A stretch of 64,000 nucleotides of DNA, from contig NZ_JAENHP010000023.1 of NCBI RefSeq assembly GCF_016834655.1, positions 105,893 through 169,892 of the forward strand. The letters are read 5' to 3'. The position numbers and the translations under genes were made by a program. Below are positions 15,363 to 22,999 of the stretch, piece after piece. The number at the start of each line of letters is the position of its first letter. Position 1 is the first letter of the stretch. This stretch comes from Paractinoplanes ovalisporus (GTDB lineage Bacteria; Actinomycetota; Actinomycetes; Mycobacteriales; Micromonosporaceae). Below the pieces are notes generated by a model, which was given only the letters and a program-made list of their open reading frames with translations, made no database searches and was not told the origin of the DNA.

Positions 15363-16320
15363 GGGCCGCCTCACGGATGTCCTCGGCCGCTTCGGCCGCG
15401 ACGCTCACGTCGTACGCGAGATCGGGGTCGCCCTCGGGCTTGGGCACGCTGAGCAGCAGCGCCTTCGGCTTGACCGAGATCTTGAGGGTGCGGCCGGGCT
15501 CGATCAGGTCGCCGTCGAGCTGCCGGGGCTGGAAGCTGCGGGACTGGATCTCGATCTTGGACGCGGTGTACGTCTCCATCAGCGGCACCCGGTCCCGGCG
15601 GCGGATGACGCCCCAGGCCAGCGACACCCAGTGGGCCAGGTTGTTCGGGCTCAGAATGGCCACGTCGAGCTGCCCGTCGGCCGGGTCGGCCTCGGTGAGC
15701 AGGCGGACCCCGCCCTGCAGGCGGCCCACGTTGCCGACGATCACCGTGCGGGGGCGGCGCGGCATCGGCGGACGGTCGTCCAGCACGATCCGGGCCCGCA
15801 TCGGCCGGTCCCGCAGGTGCTTGAGCGCGCCACCGACGTACGCGACCCAGCCGATCCGCTTCTTGGCCTGCTCGGAGGTGCCCTCCAGCATCTGGGCGTC
15901 GAAGCCCATGCCGGCCATCACCACGAAGCTCTTGCCGTCGCAGACGCCGACGTCGATGCGGCGGCGGCCGCCCTCGATCGCCACCTGCATGCCGGTCGCC
16001 GCGTCGGTGCCCAGCCCCAGGTTGGCGGCCAGCAGGTTGCCGGTGCCGGCGGGGAGCACGGCCATCGTCACGTCGGTGCCGGCCAGCGCGGACACCACCG
16101 CCATCACCGTGCCGTCGCCCCCACAGGCGAAGACGAGCTCGGCCCCGTTCTCGATCGCCTGCTTGGCCTGCCCCTCACCGGGGTCGTCGGGCGTCGTCTC
16201 GTAATAGGCCGGCTCGGGCCAGCCCACACTCTGCACTCCCTCGCTGATGACGCGGCGAAGAAGGTCCATATCTGGCACTTTGGTGGGGTTCACGACGACT
16301 GCGCTGCGGGGTCCCGTCAC
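15355..16320 (-). CDS. Diacylglycerol kinase-family lipid kinase
   Basis: From GTG 16320 the protein has 321 residues (VTGPRSAVVVNPTKV). It belongs to the DagK/YegS/LcbK family: an N-terminal nucleotide-binding part with the signature FACGGDGTVMAVVSAL at about 78-93 and LPAGTGNLLAANLGL at about 103-117, then a beta-rich C-terminal part with VVMAGMGFDAQML and GQLDVAIL. It phosphorylates a lipid such as diacylglycerol using ATP. A GTG at 16404 would extend it, but that would run into the divergent gene at 16385, and the family normally begins at VVVNP, so the shorter form is chosen. It heads the operon with YihY, PAP2 and EEP genes. Confidence 0.88.
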   Translation of the reverse strand: MTGPRSAVVVNPTKVPDMDLLRRVISEGVQSVGWPEPAYYETTPDDPGEGQAKQAIENGAELVFACGGDGTVMAVVSALAGTDVTMAVLPAGTGNLLAANLGLGTDAATGMQVAIEGGRRRIDVGVCDGKSFVVMAGMGFDAQMLEGTSEQAKKRIGWVAYVGGALKHLRDRPMRARIVLDDRPPMPRRPRTVIVGNVGRLQGGVRLLTEADPADGQLDVAILSPNNLAHWVSLAWGVIRRRDRVPLMETYTASKIEIQSRSFQPRQLDGDLIEPGRTLKISVKPKALLLSVPKPEGDPDLAYDVSVAAEAAEDIREAARE

Positions 16321-16384
16321 GCGGCACAGTTTGCCCGGGGGAGGTAACAGCTGAAACTCCTCCGCGGATCTGTACCGTTGGTTC

Positions 16385-17161
16385 GTGAGCACGACGTCGG
16401 TCACCTGGTGGGGTCACAGCACGGTGTGGCTCGAAGACTCGGGCACGACCCTGCTCACCGACCCCGTGCTCACCGACCGCGTCGCCCACCTCAAGCGGAT
16501 GGCCGGTCCCACTCCTGAGCTGCCCGGCGTGCCCGACGCGGTGCTCCTGTCCCACCTGCACGCCGACCACTTCCACGTGGCCTCACTGCGCCGGCTCGGC
16601 GGAAGCCCGAAGCTGATCGTCCCGCGCGGCGCCGGGTCGTTCGTCGCCCGTTCGATGGGCCTCGAGGCGGCTTCCCGCACGGTCGAGCTCGCGCCGGGCG
16701 AGGAGACAACCGTGGGTTCCGTACGGGTGAGGGCCGTCCCCGCCGCCCACGACGGCGGCCGCGGTCCCTGGTCACGCGACCGGGCGATCGCCATCGGCTT
16801 CGTCACCGAGGGCGCGGCCCGCAGCTGGTACGCGGGCGACACCGGCCTGTTCGACGAGATGAGCGACCTGGCCCCGCTCGACCTGGCCCTGATCCCGGTC
16901 GGCGGCTGGGGCCCGACGCTGGGCTCCCACGGCCACCTCGACGCGGCCGCCGGCGCCGAGGCCCTGCGCCGGGCCAAGGCGTCGTGGGCGGTGCCGGTGC
17001 ACTACGGCACCCTGTGGCCGATGGGCATGGGCCGGGTCCGGTCGCACATGTTCCGCGAGCCCGGGGCGAACTTCGCCCGCCTGGCCGAGCGCACCGCCCC
17101 CGACTCGGTGGTCCGGGTGCTGGCGCCGGGCGAGACCCTGACGATCGGGCCCACCGCGTGA
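16385..17161 (+). CDS. MBL-fold metallohydrolase, UlaG-like
   Basis: The 258-residue protein carries the metallo-beta-lactamase metal motif SHLHADH at about 58-64, followed by AAHDGG, WYAGDTGLFDE (metal-bridging Asp), SHGHLDA and a final VPVHYGTLWP. The fold and the W-W-G-H start (TWWGHSTVWLED) match UlaG-like and NAPE-PLD-like hydrolases. NAPE-PLD relatives cleave phospholipids, which fits the lipid-metabolism genes across the divergent spacer, but lactonase or phosphodiesterase activity is equally possible. It starts with GTG 16385 and its stop overlaps the DedA-family start (GTGA). Confidence 0.85.
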   Translation: MSTTSVTWWGHSTVWLEDSGTTLLTDPVLTDRVAHLKRMAGPTPELPGVPDAVLLSHLHADHFHVASLRRLGGSPKLIVPRGAGSFVARSMGLEAASRTVELAPGEETTVGSVRVRAVPAAHDGGRGPWSRDRAIAIGFVTEGAARSWYAGDTGLFDEMSDLAPLDLALIPVGGWGPTLGSHGHLDAAAGAEALRRAKASWAVPVHYGTLWPMGMGRVRSHMFREPGANFARLAERTAPDSVVRVLAPGETLTIGPTA

Positions 17162-17751
17162 TCGCCACCCTGGGCGCGCTGGCCTGGTTGTTCGCGGTCG
17201 TGGCGTTCGGCGCCATCCTGCCCATCGTCCCCACCGGAGCCGCGGTCAGCGGCGCGGCGGCCCTGGCCTTCCACGAGCACCACCCGGTGACCATCGTCTT
17301 CGTCATCGCGGCCGGTGCCGCCGGCGCCTACGTGGGCGACCTGGTCATGTATGCGATGTGCCGCTTCGGAGGCGAGAAGCTGGCCCGGCGCCTGCGCTGG
17401 CTGCGCGACGAGGAACACCTGACCGCGGTCAAGGAGAAGCTGAACAACAGCCAGATCCCGGTGCTGCTGGTCTCGCGCCTGATCCCCGGCGGCCGCGTGC
17501 CGGTCCTGCTGGCGGCGGCCTTCCTGGGCATGCCGTGGCGCACGTTCGTGGTGGCCAACGCCCCCGCGTGCGCCTTGTGGGCCGGCGTCTACGCAGCCAT
17601 CGGCGTGGCCGGAGGTTCCATCTTCCCCGAGCCGTGGGAGGGCGTGGTCGCCGCGGTCCTCCTGATCCTGATCGTCAACCAGACCGTCTCGTGGATAACC
17701 AAGCGCCGCGAGGCCCGAGCCGCCGCGACGGAGTCCCCTTCGGAGGCCTGA
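17158..17751 (+). CDS. DedA-family membrane protein
   Basis: The gene starts at GTG 17158 inside the GTGA that ends the previous gene, giving 197 residues. It belongs to the DedA/SNARE-associated (VTT) family: an N-terminal helix (about 5-25), GDLVMYAMCRFGGEKLARRL around 60-80, RLIPGGRVPVLLAAAFLGM around 103-121 (the re-entrant loop motif with Arg and Gly-Gly-Arg), and a C-terminal helix. DedA proteins move phospholipids such as undecaprenyl phosphate across the membrane. Coupled translation with the MBL hydrolase suggests a common lipid-related job. Confidence 0.85.
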   Translation: MIATLGALAWLFAVVAFGAILPIVPTGAAVSGAAALAFHEHHPVTIVFVIAAGAAGAYVGDLVMYAMCRFGGEKLARRLRWLRDEEHLTAVKEKLNNSQIPVLLVSRLIPGGRVPVLLAAAFLGMPWRTFVVANAPACALWAGVYAAIGVAGGSIFPEPWEGVVAAVLLILIVNQTVSWITKRREARAAATESPSEA

Positions 17752-17760
17752 GGCCGCCGC

Positions 17761-17880
17761 TTACCGCGCAGCCGTCGGGTCGATCAACTCCACCGACACG
17801 CTCCAGCCCGGCGGAACCGGGACGTCCGCGCGCAAGAGCACCCGACAACACCGTCACCGGCGCTTCGACGTTCGCCCGAC
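17761..17880 (-). pseudogene. 3' remnant of a second copy of the lipoprotein gene at 18047
   Basis: About 100 bases (17772-17872) match the 3' end of the gene at 18047-18442 (offset 290 bp) with few differences. Read on the minus strand it gives LRADVPVPPGWSVSVELIDP, then TAAR and a TAA stop at 17763-17761, against LRADISVPPDGSVSVELIDP in the intact gene. One extra base near 17837 shifts the frame upstream. No start or signal peptide is left. Confidence 0.8.
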
Positions 17881-18046
17881 CGCTCATAGGTGGAGCGCGG
17901 GCCGGCGGGCGAGAAGCTGGCCTACGTGCGCATGTTCGCGGGCGAGCTGTCATCATCCGGCCGCGCCGTCGTCACCCCACCGGCCTTCCCTGCTCCGCTG
18001 CCTTCCCGACTCCCCCGTTTCCCGCCTCTCCCTGCTCTTCCCGCAC

Positions 18047-18442
18047 TCACCGACGAGCGGGCGTCGGGTCGATCAGCTCCACCGACACGCTCCCATCCGG
18101 TGGAACCGAGATGTCCGCGCGCAAGGCACGCGACAGCACGGGCGACGACGCTTCGACGCCGGCCGGCCCGCTCACCCCGTCCGGCAGCGCGATCGCCACG
18201 CCACCGCCCTCATCGGTGACAGCCGTCCCCCACGACCGGTCACCGGCCAGCACACGAACCTGAACTCCGCTGACCGCGGCCTTGAGACAAGTCGCCGACT
18301 CGGCCGCACACAACGTCACGAACACCTTCGCCGTGACACTGCGTCCGTCATCATCACCCGACCGACAGCCGGCCACGCCGACCGCCAGAGCCGCCACCGT
18401 CAGCCCGGCGGCCAACCCGGGCAGGCGTGTGCTTCGCGGCAA
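18047..18442 (-). CDS. Small secreted lipoprotein
   Basis: This 131-residue protein starts at ATG 18442 and has a lipoprotein signal with lipobox VAGC (Cys 26), then an Asp-rich spacer and a beta-rich domain: GVQVRVLAGDRSWGTAVTDE, then GVAIALPDGV and SVSVELIDP. The pattern resembles a transthyretin/carboxypeptidase-regulatory-like or Ig-type sandwich with two cysteines (CAAESATC), but I do not recognise a named family. A truncated paralogue lies downstream at 17761-17880. The neighbouring genes do not suggest a function. Confidence 0.65.
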   Translation of the reverse strand: MPRSTRLPGLAAGLTVAALAVGVAGCRSGDDDGRSVTAKVFVTLCAAESATCLKAAVSGVQVRVLAGDRSWGTAVTDEGGGVAIALPDGVSGPAGVEASSPVLSRALRADISVPPDGSVSVELIDPTPARR

Positions 18443-18518
18443 CGTCGCGCCTCTCCCTTCAAAGCCTCAACCTGCGATTTCCAGCCGAGCGTACGCCGCG
18501 AGCAGACGGCGAATCGGG

Positions 18519-18545
18519 TTATCCACAATCGAGAGTTATCCACAG
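18519..18545 (+). repeat. Dispersed element, copy R3 (two TTATCCACA boxes)
   Basis: TTATCCACA occurs at 18519-18527 and again at 18536-18544; the second lies inside GAGTTATCCACAG (18533-18545). It is about 40 bases before the VOC start. The boxes equal the strong DnaA-box sequence, but no origin genes are near. Confidence 0.55.
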
Positions 18546-18585
18546 CGGCCACGGCGCGGCGGCCGGAAATCCCTACCATGCGGGG

Positions 18586-18930
18586 ATGTCCATCGACCTG
18601 TACGCCGGCATTGCCGTCAGCGACTATCCGACCGCGCTCGCCTGGTACACGCGGCTGTTCGGGTCGCCGCCGTCGTTCGTCGCCGGGGAGACCGAGGCGG
18701 TGTGGGAGCTGGCCGAGCACCGGTCGGTGTTCATCGAACAACGACCCGAGCACGCGGGTCACTCGCTCCACACGATCTTCGTCGACGACCTCGACGCCTT
18801 CGTCGGTCACGCCGCCGAGCGGGGTGTCGAGCCCGTCCGGCGGGAGACCTATCCCAACGGCGTACGGAAGGCGGACTTCAAAGACCCCGACGGCAACGAG
18901 TTGAGCTTCGGCGGCGCGCCGCTGAGCTGA
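18586..18930 (+). CDS. VOC superfamily protein (glyoxalase-like fold)
   Basis: A 114-residue protein from ATG 18586 (MSIDLYAGIAVSDYPTALAW). It is a single-domain vicinal-oxygen-chelate protein with the two beta-alpha-beta-beta-beta modules: YAGIAVSDYPTALAWYTRLFG with EAVWELAEHRSVFIEQ, then HTIFVDDLDAFVGHAAERGV with DFKDPDGNELSFGG. The family includes glyoxalases, dioxygenases and drug-binding resistance proteins; substrate cannot be read from the sequence. Its stop codon lies in the first unit of a 39-bp tandem array. No operon partner. Confidence 0.85.
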   Translation: MSIDLYAGIAVSDYPTALAWYTRLFGSPPSFVAGETEAVWELAEHRSVFIEQRPEHAGHSLHTIFVDDLDAFVGHAAERGVEPVRRETYPNGVRKADFKDPDGNELSFGGAPLS

Positions 18931-19042
18931 CGGGCTCGACCGCTCCCCCGTGCCGGGCCCAATAGCTGACGGGCTCGACCGCCTCCTCATGCCGGACCCG
19001 ATAGCCGACGGGCTCGACCGCTTCGCCGTGCCGGACCGACAG
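18926..19042 (+). repeat. Three tandem 39-bp units spanning the VOC stop codon
   Basis: Units start at 18926, 18965 and 19004. Each begins GCTGACGGGCTCGACCGC or a one-base variant and continues through GTGCCGG. The first unit contains the TGA of the VOC gene. Confidence 0.9.
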
Positions 19043-19060
19043 GTGTCGGAGGCGGCCGCG

Positions 19061-19203
19061 TCCCAGGAAAGGGGCGGCCGCGTCCCAGGAAAGGGGCGGC
19101 CGCGTCCCAGGGAAAGGAGCCGCCGCGTCCCAGGGAAAGGAGCCGCCGCATCCCAGCGAAAGGAGCCGCCGCGTCCCAGCGAAAGGAGCCGCGGCATCCC
19201 AGG
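19061..19203 (+). repeat. Six tandem 22/23-bp units
   Basis: Units start at 19061, 19083, 19105, 19128, 19151 and 19174, with a partial seventh at 19197. The core is TCCCAGNGAAAGGAGCCGCC with sequential drift; the first two units are 22 bp and identical, the rest are 23 bp. No spacers. The stretch 18931-19282 holds no gene, only these two arrays. Confidence 0.9.
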
Positions 19204-19282
19204 GTGAGGACACGCGACGGTGCCCCGGGCAGGGCAGGGCCGCCGCGTGATAGACAACCTCTCATCGTTTCGAGGGGGAGCC

Positions 19283-19555
19283 TTGATCAACACACGTACC
19301 TGGCTGGCTGCGGCCGCCATCGCTGCCGCTGGAGGGTTGGCTGCCGCGTGCGACCAGCCCGCCGATGCCGCCCCGGCCACCCCCGTGACGACCGTGCAGA
19401 CACCGCCGTTCGAGCCGGGGCAGGCTCTCCCCGATCTGCCGGAAGACGGCGCGGCCGCGCCCGCGGGGCAGCGGGGGCAGCGCAAGGCCGCCCAGAAACC
19501 CAGCGACGCGGACATTCTGGCCCCGCCCGTCAAGCCCATCCCGTCCACACGGTAG
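19283..19555 (+). CDS. Small lipoprotein
   Basis: About 90 residues from TTG 19283, chosen because GAGGGGGAG (19272-19280) sits just upstream and because it places a lipoprotein signal at the N-terminus (TWLAAAAIAAAGGLAAAC). The lipobox is AAAC. The mature part is short, Pro/Ala-rich and disordered-looking (PPFEPGQALPDLPEDG), with no recognisable domain. A GTG at 19247 is possible but lies before the ribosome binding site. Function unknown; it could be a surface peptide or a spacer lipoprotein. Confidence 0.6.
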   Translation: MINTRTWLAAAAIAAAGGLAAACDQPADAAPATPVTTVQTPPFEPGQALPDLPEDGAAAPAGQRGQRKAAQKPSDADILAPPVKPIPSTR

Positions 19556-19718
19556 GAGCGCGGACCCCGGCGTCCGCGTCACCGGTGGCGCCCGGGCCGC
19601 CGTCGCGAACGGCGATGAAGTCGGGATGGCCGGGAGTGTCGATCAGGTTCGGCCGCAAGCTTCCCGCGCCGGCGACCGCGTCGCCGGTCCCCCGGCTGAG
19701 CTGACGAAGGCGCCGCCC

Positions 19719-20285
19719 TCAATCCCACCGGTTGAACAGCAGCTCGCCGACGGTGGCGGGCTGCCAGTAGCGGACCTGGGTGAGTTCGTCGCGGCCCAGA
19801 GAGGTGAGATCGGCTCGGGTGATGTCGGTGTCCAGTTCGGCCGGGGTGAGCACGCGCAACCCATCGAACGCGGCGCCCCACTCCTCGAGCGCGTCTCCGT
19901 CGAGCGCCGGCCATTCCTCGGGGCGGTCGTCGGACAGGAGCGCCCCGAGGTCGGAGCGGCGCTGAGTCAACGCGGCCCAATGGGCCGGCTTTCTCGACCC
20001 GGAACCGGTGTCGTCCGTCCCGCTGCCGGGCGCGTCTACGTGTTCGTCCGGCTCAGCTGCGGCCTCCCGGACGGTCGCCCACGGGAGCACGGCGTGGTGA
20101 AGGACGGCCACCCGGCGTACGGGGAAAGCGAACTTGGCCACCGCGAAACTGGACGCCGCACCGGGCGGGACGATCGACTCGACCCGGCCCTGGAAGGCGC
20201 GCGCGGCCCGGTGGCAGGCGGTTTTGAAGGCGCGCAGGTCGAGGGTGTGCGGGGCGAAACTCGTCGCGCCGGGCGGGAGGATCAA
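19719..20285 (-). CDS. Hypothetical protein coupled to a beta-lactamase-like gene
   Basis: A 188-residue soluble protein. The start is TTG 20285, overlapping the stop of the upstream gene as TTGA, which suggests coupled translation. No better ATG or GTG is found nearby. Features are a hydrophobic beta-strand pair around FAVAKFAFPVRRVAVLHHAV (about 48-67), an acidic central part, and a C-terminal TQVRYWQPATVGELLFNRWD that looks conserved. I do not recognise a family with confidence. It shares an operon with a class A beta-lactamase-like protein but has no secretion signal. Confidence 0.6.
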   Translation of the reverse strand: MILPPGATSFAPHTLDLRAFKTACHRAARAFQGRVESIVPPGAASSFAVAKFAFPVRRVAVLHHAVLPWATVREAAAEPDEHVDAPGSGTDDTGSGSRKPAHWAALTQRRSDLGALLSDDRPEEWPALDGDALEEWGAAFDGLRVLTPAELDTDITRADLTSLGRDELTQVRYWQPATVGELLFNRWD

Positions 20286-21247
20286 TATTTCAGGTGCTGG
20301 CGGGTGAGCTTGGCGACCTTCTGCACCGAGGTGATGCCGCCCGACATCGTGGCGTTGTCGTGGGAGAGCACGGCGATCGACACGTCGGTGGTCGGACCCG
20401 TGATGCGGCCGACCGAGTTGATGATCCAGCGGTAGTTCTCGGTCGAGCGGGACAGCCAGCCGTTCTTGACCGTGAACTTCTCGGTGCTCCTGGCGGCGGC
20501 CGGCACGCCCCAGTCCTGGCTGTCGTCGACGGTGCTCATCAGCGTGTATGCCAGTTTGCGCGAGTCGGCGTCGAGCGGGCCGGACGTGTCGACCAGCTCG
20601 GAGAGCAGCTTGACCTGGTCGTTCACGGTCGTGCGGGTCAGGCCCCAGGCGCTGTTGACCTTGGTCTCGGTCAGGCCCAGCCGCTTGTTGCAGGCGCCGA
20701 CGCCGGACGCGCGGCCGAGCTTGGCGAAAAGGGACGTCGTGGCGTCGTTGTCGCTGAGCCGGATCATCCGCTTGGCCAGGGACAACTCGGTCGACGTGAG
20801 GTCGCGGCGGGCGTCCTGGGCCTTGAGCAGCAGACAGGCGAGCACCTGCACCTTGACGACGCTCGCGGTCTCATACTTCTCGGTTCCGCGATACGAGTAA
20901 CGCTGGCCGGTCTTGCGGTCGAGCACCGCGACCGAGAACTCGGGGGCGGTCGCGGCGTACTTCTTCAGCGCGGCGTCGAGGGCTTTGACCCGTTTGGCGC
21001 GTTCCTGCGCTGCGAGTTCGGCCGCGCTCGGCCCGGTCGGCGTCGGGGCAGCCTGGGCCCGCACCGTGGACCGGGCGGCCGAGGTCGGCGCCGCGGCCGC
21101 GTTGACCGCCGCGTTGTTGAACGTCCCGACGACCGGATTGCCGGAGTCGTTGCGCATCATGCCCACGCCGACCAACCCCGCACCCCCGAGGAGTCCCACC
21201 GTCGCGATCGCCAAGATCCAATTTCGCGTACGTCGCACGCCTGCCAT
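20282..21247 (-). CDS. Membrane-anchored class A beta-lactamase-like serine hydrolase
   Basis: The 321-residue protein has an N-terminal membrane anchor or signal (about 9-30), an Ala/Pro/Thr-rich linker, and a beta-lactamase-fold domain from about residue 85. The catalytic motifs are ASVVKV (Ser 129, Lys 132), SDN (165-167) and K-N-G in FTVKNGW (about 263-269), the last replacing the usual KTG/KSG. The general-base Glu of true class A enzymes is not evident. It is therefore more likely a serine hydrolase or penicillin-binding relative acting outside the membrane than a resistance enzyme. It heads a two-gene operon. Confidence 0.82.
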   Translation of the reverse strand: MAGVRRTRNWILAIATVGLLGGAGLVGVGMMRNDSGNPVVGTFNNAAVNAAAAPTSAARSTVRAQAAPTPTGPSAAELAAQERAKRVKALDAALKKYAATAPEFSVAVLDRKTGQRYSYRGTEKYETASVVKVQVLACLLLKAQDARRDLTSTELSLAKRMIRLSDNDATTSLFAKLGRASGVGACNKRLGLTETKVNSAWGLTRTTVNDQVKLLSELVDTSGPLDADSRKLAYTLMSTVDDSQDWGVPAAARSTEKFTVKNGWLSRSTENYRWIINSVGRITGPTTDVSIAVLSHDNATMSGGITSVQKVAKLTRQHLKY

Positions 21248-21385
21248 AGTGCCGTGTCGCGCCGGTTCATGTGCGTCCTAGCGTGGTTCGCATACGAGAT
21301 TGACAGAGACTATCCACGTACGGCGTATCTCCGCTCACCCCGGGTGACCGCCGCCGGGCGTGACGTTCTGTCGCATGATGGAGGC

Positions 21386-22405
21386 ATGGGTTTCCCGTTG
21401 CTGTCCCCGGCCGCGATCGCCGAGCTCGCCCGTTCCGCCGTAGGCCAGGTGGTCGAAACCGCGGCCGCGGTCGCCACCGTTCCCGTACGGGTGATCGGCG
21501 TCCTCGGCCAGACCGAACTCCTGGTGAGCCGGGTCACCATGCTGGCCGACGAGGCCGAGGCCCTGATCCACCGCGTCACGGCCGTGGTCGAGGCCGCCGA
21601 GACGACGGTGACCGAGGCCCGCACGATCGCCGCGGCCGCCTCCGACGTGGTCGGCCAGGCCGTAGCCATCAGCGCCCGAGCCGACGTGGTCGTAGGCACA
21701 GCCGAAGACATCAGCTCCCGAGCCGGCGTCGTCGTCGGCACCGCCGAGAAGATCAGCTCCCGCGCCGGCGTCGTCGTCGGCAGCGCGGAAGAGATCAGCA
21801 CCCGCGCCGGTGCGGTGGTCGGCGCCGCCGAAGAGATCAGCGGGCGGGCCGGCGTTGTCGTCGGCACGGCGGAAGAGATCAGCGGCCGGGCGGGCGTGGT
21901 CGTGGGCACCGCCGAAGAGATCAGCACCCGGGCCGGAACGGTGGTCGGCGGCGCTGAGTCGATCAGCAAGCGCGCCGACGGCGTGGTGCTGCGCGCGGTC
22001 GGCATCTCCGACGCGGCCGAGGGCGTGGTCGGCCGGGCCACCGAGGTCAGCAACCGCGCCGAGGGCGTGGTCGACCAGGCCGAGGCCGCCGCGAAGGAGG
22101 CCACCCGCCTGCTGGAGGCCTACTCGGAAACGCTCCTCAAGGGCGCCCCTCTCGCACAGCGCTTCGTCAACGAGCTGTCCCCCGAGGAGGTCACCGCCGC
22201 CATCCGGATGATCGACCAGCTTCCGACCCTGCGCGCCCACCTGGTCGACGACGTGATGCCGCTGCTCGGCAAGCTCGACCAGGTCGGCCCCGACCTGCAC
22301 AAGCTGCTCGAAGTCACCGAAGACCTGCACCTGGCGATCGCCGGCCTCCCCGGCCTCAAGCTGCTCCGCCGCCGCGGCGAGGAGCGAGTCGAGGAGTCCC
22401 GCTGA
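21386..22405 (+). CDS. Long-helix protein with eleven 14-residue repeats
   Basis: From ATG 21386 the protein has 339 residues. Residues 84-237 consist of about eleven 14-residue repeats of the type RAGVVVGTAEEISS, with Arg at 98, 112, 126 and every 14 residues to 224 (except 210). A 14-residue period is two heptads, and the Val-rich and Glu/Arg faces suggest a long amphipathic helix or coiled coil. The part before (1-83) is also helical and hydrophobic (TAAAVATVPVRVIGVL), and the C-terminal 100 residues are a non-repeat helical domain (LPTLRAHLVDDVMPLLGKLD). No signal peptide. The function is unknown; membrane-surface or scaffold roles are plausible. Confidence 0.72.
   Translation: MGFPLLSPAAIAELARSAVGQVVETAAAVATVPVRVIGVLGQTELLVSRVTMLADEAEALIHRVTAVVEAAETTVTEARTIAAAASDVVGQAVAISARADVVVGTAEDISSRAGVVVGTAEKISSRAGVVVGSAEEISTRAGAVVGAAEEISGRAGVVVGTAEEISGRAGVVVGTAEEISTRAGTVVGGAESISKRADGVVLRAVGISDAAEGVVGRATEVSNRAEGVVDQAEAAAKEATRLLEAYSETLLKGAPLAQRFVNELSPEEVTAAIRMIDQLPTLRAHLVDDVMPLLGKLDQVGPDLHKLLEVTEDLHLAIAGLPGLKLLRRRGEERVEESR
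21635..22096 (+). repeat. Eleven in-frame 42-bp tandem units inside the 14-residue-repeat gene
   Basis: The DNA coding for residues 84-237 repeats every 42 bases. The middle units (about 21690-21960) are most alike, with GAAGAGATCAGC recurring, while the outer units have drifted. This suggests growth by unequal exchange in the centre. Confidence 0.85.
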
Positions 22406-22459
22406 CCGAAAGATGACGCCGACCCGCGCGTGTCCCGCAACCGCGACGAGCGCGGCTCG

Positions 22460-22966
22460 TCAGCGCGGGTGCGGAGCGCGGCGGACCACGTCGAGCATCA
22501 GGTCGAGGTGGCCGCAATGCTGGGCCGTCTCGCGGATCATCTGCACGAGCATCCAGCGCAGGCTGACCGGGGCCTTCCCGAACGACGGCTGTGCCGCGCG
22601 ATGGTCCAGGTCGTCGAAGCGCGCGGTCGCGGCCCGGCTCCGGTCGCAGGCCGCCCGGTAGAGCGCCCGCAACGACGCCACCGAATCGTCCCGCGCGGAC
22701 TCCCACGCCCAGGTCTCGTCGTCACCCGTCGCCTCCCACGGCGGCGGGTAGCTCGCGCCCAGCAGCCGGCACGTGAACCAGAGGTCCTCCATGTGCGCGA
22801 GGTGCTTCACGATGCCGCCGATCGTCATCTCGGTGGCCGGAAGCAACCGCGCCACGGCGGCCTCGTCGCTCAGGCCGTCGAGCGCCGCCAGCACCATCGC
22901 GCGGTGCTGATCGAGGAACTGGACCAGCGTCTCCCGCTCGGGCGGGTGCAGGTGTGAGTAGTCCAT
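22460..22966 (-). CDS. DinB-like protein (DUF664)
   Basis: The 168-residue protein is a four-helix DinB/YfiT-type protein of the DUF664 branch: FLDQHRAMVLAALDGLSDEA at about 18-37, GGIVKHLAHMEDLWFTCRLLG at about 50-70, and MLVQMIRETAQHCGHLDLML near the end. His in KHLAHMED and in QHCGHLD are placed like the metal-binding triad of DinB proteins. Such proteins often act as bacillithiol- or mycothiol-linked transferases, or have unknown roles. It starts at ATG 22966. The gene upstream on the same strand ends 33 bases away. Confidence 0.85.
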   Translation of the reverse strand: MDYSHLHPPERETLVQFLDQHRAMVLAALDGLSDEAAVARLLPATEMTIGGIVKHLAHMEDLWFTCRLLGASYPPPWEATGDDETWAWESARDDSVASLRALYRAACDRSRAATARFDDLDHRAAQPSFGKAPVSLRWMLVQMIRETAQHCGHLDLMLDVVRRAPHPR

Positions 22967-22999
22967 CAGACCTCGACGATAAGCCCCACCACCTCGCGT

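Noticed and set aside
18519..18544. Possible replication origin from two TTATCCACA boxes
   Set aside because: Only two boxes lie close together, dnaA/dnaN/gyr genes are absent, and the same sequence appears at three other scattered sites as part of a repeat.
18926..19203. Possible CRISPR array
   Set aside because: Units follow each other directly without spacers and drift in sequence; no cas genes are present.
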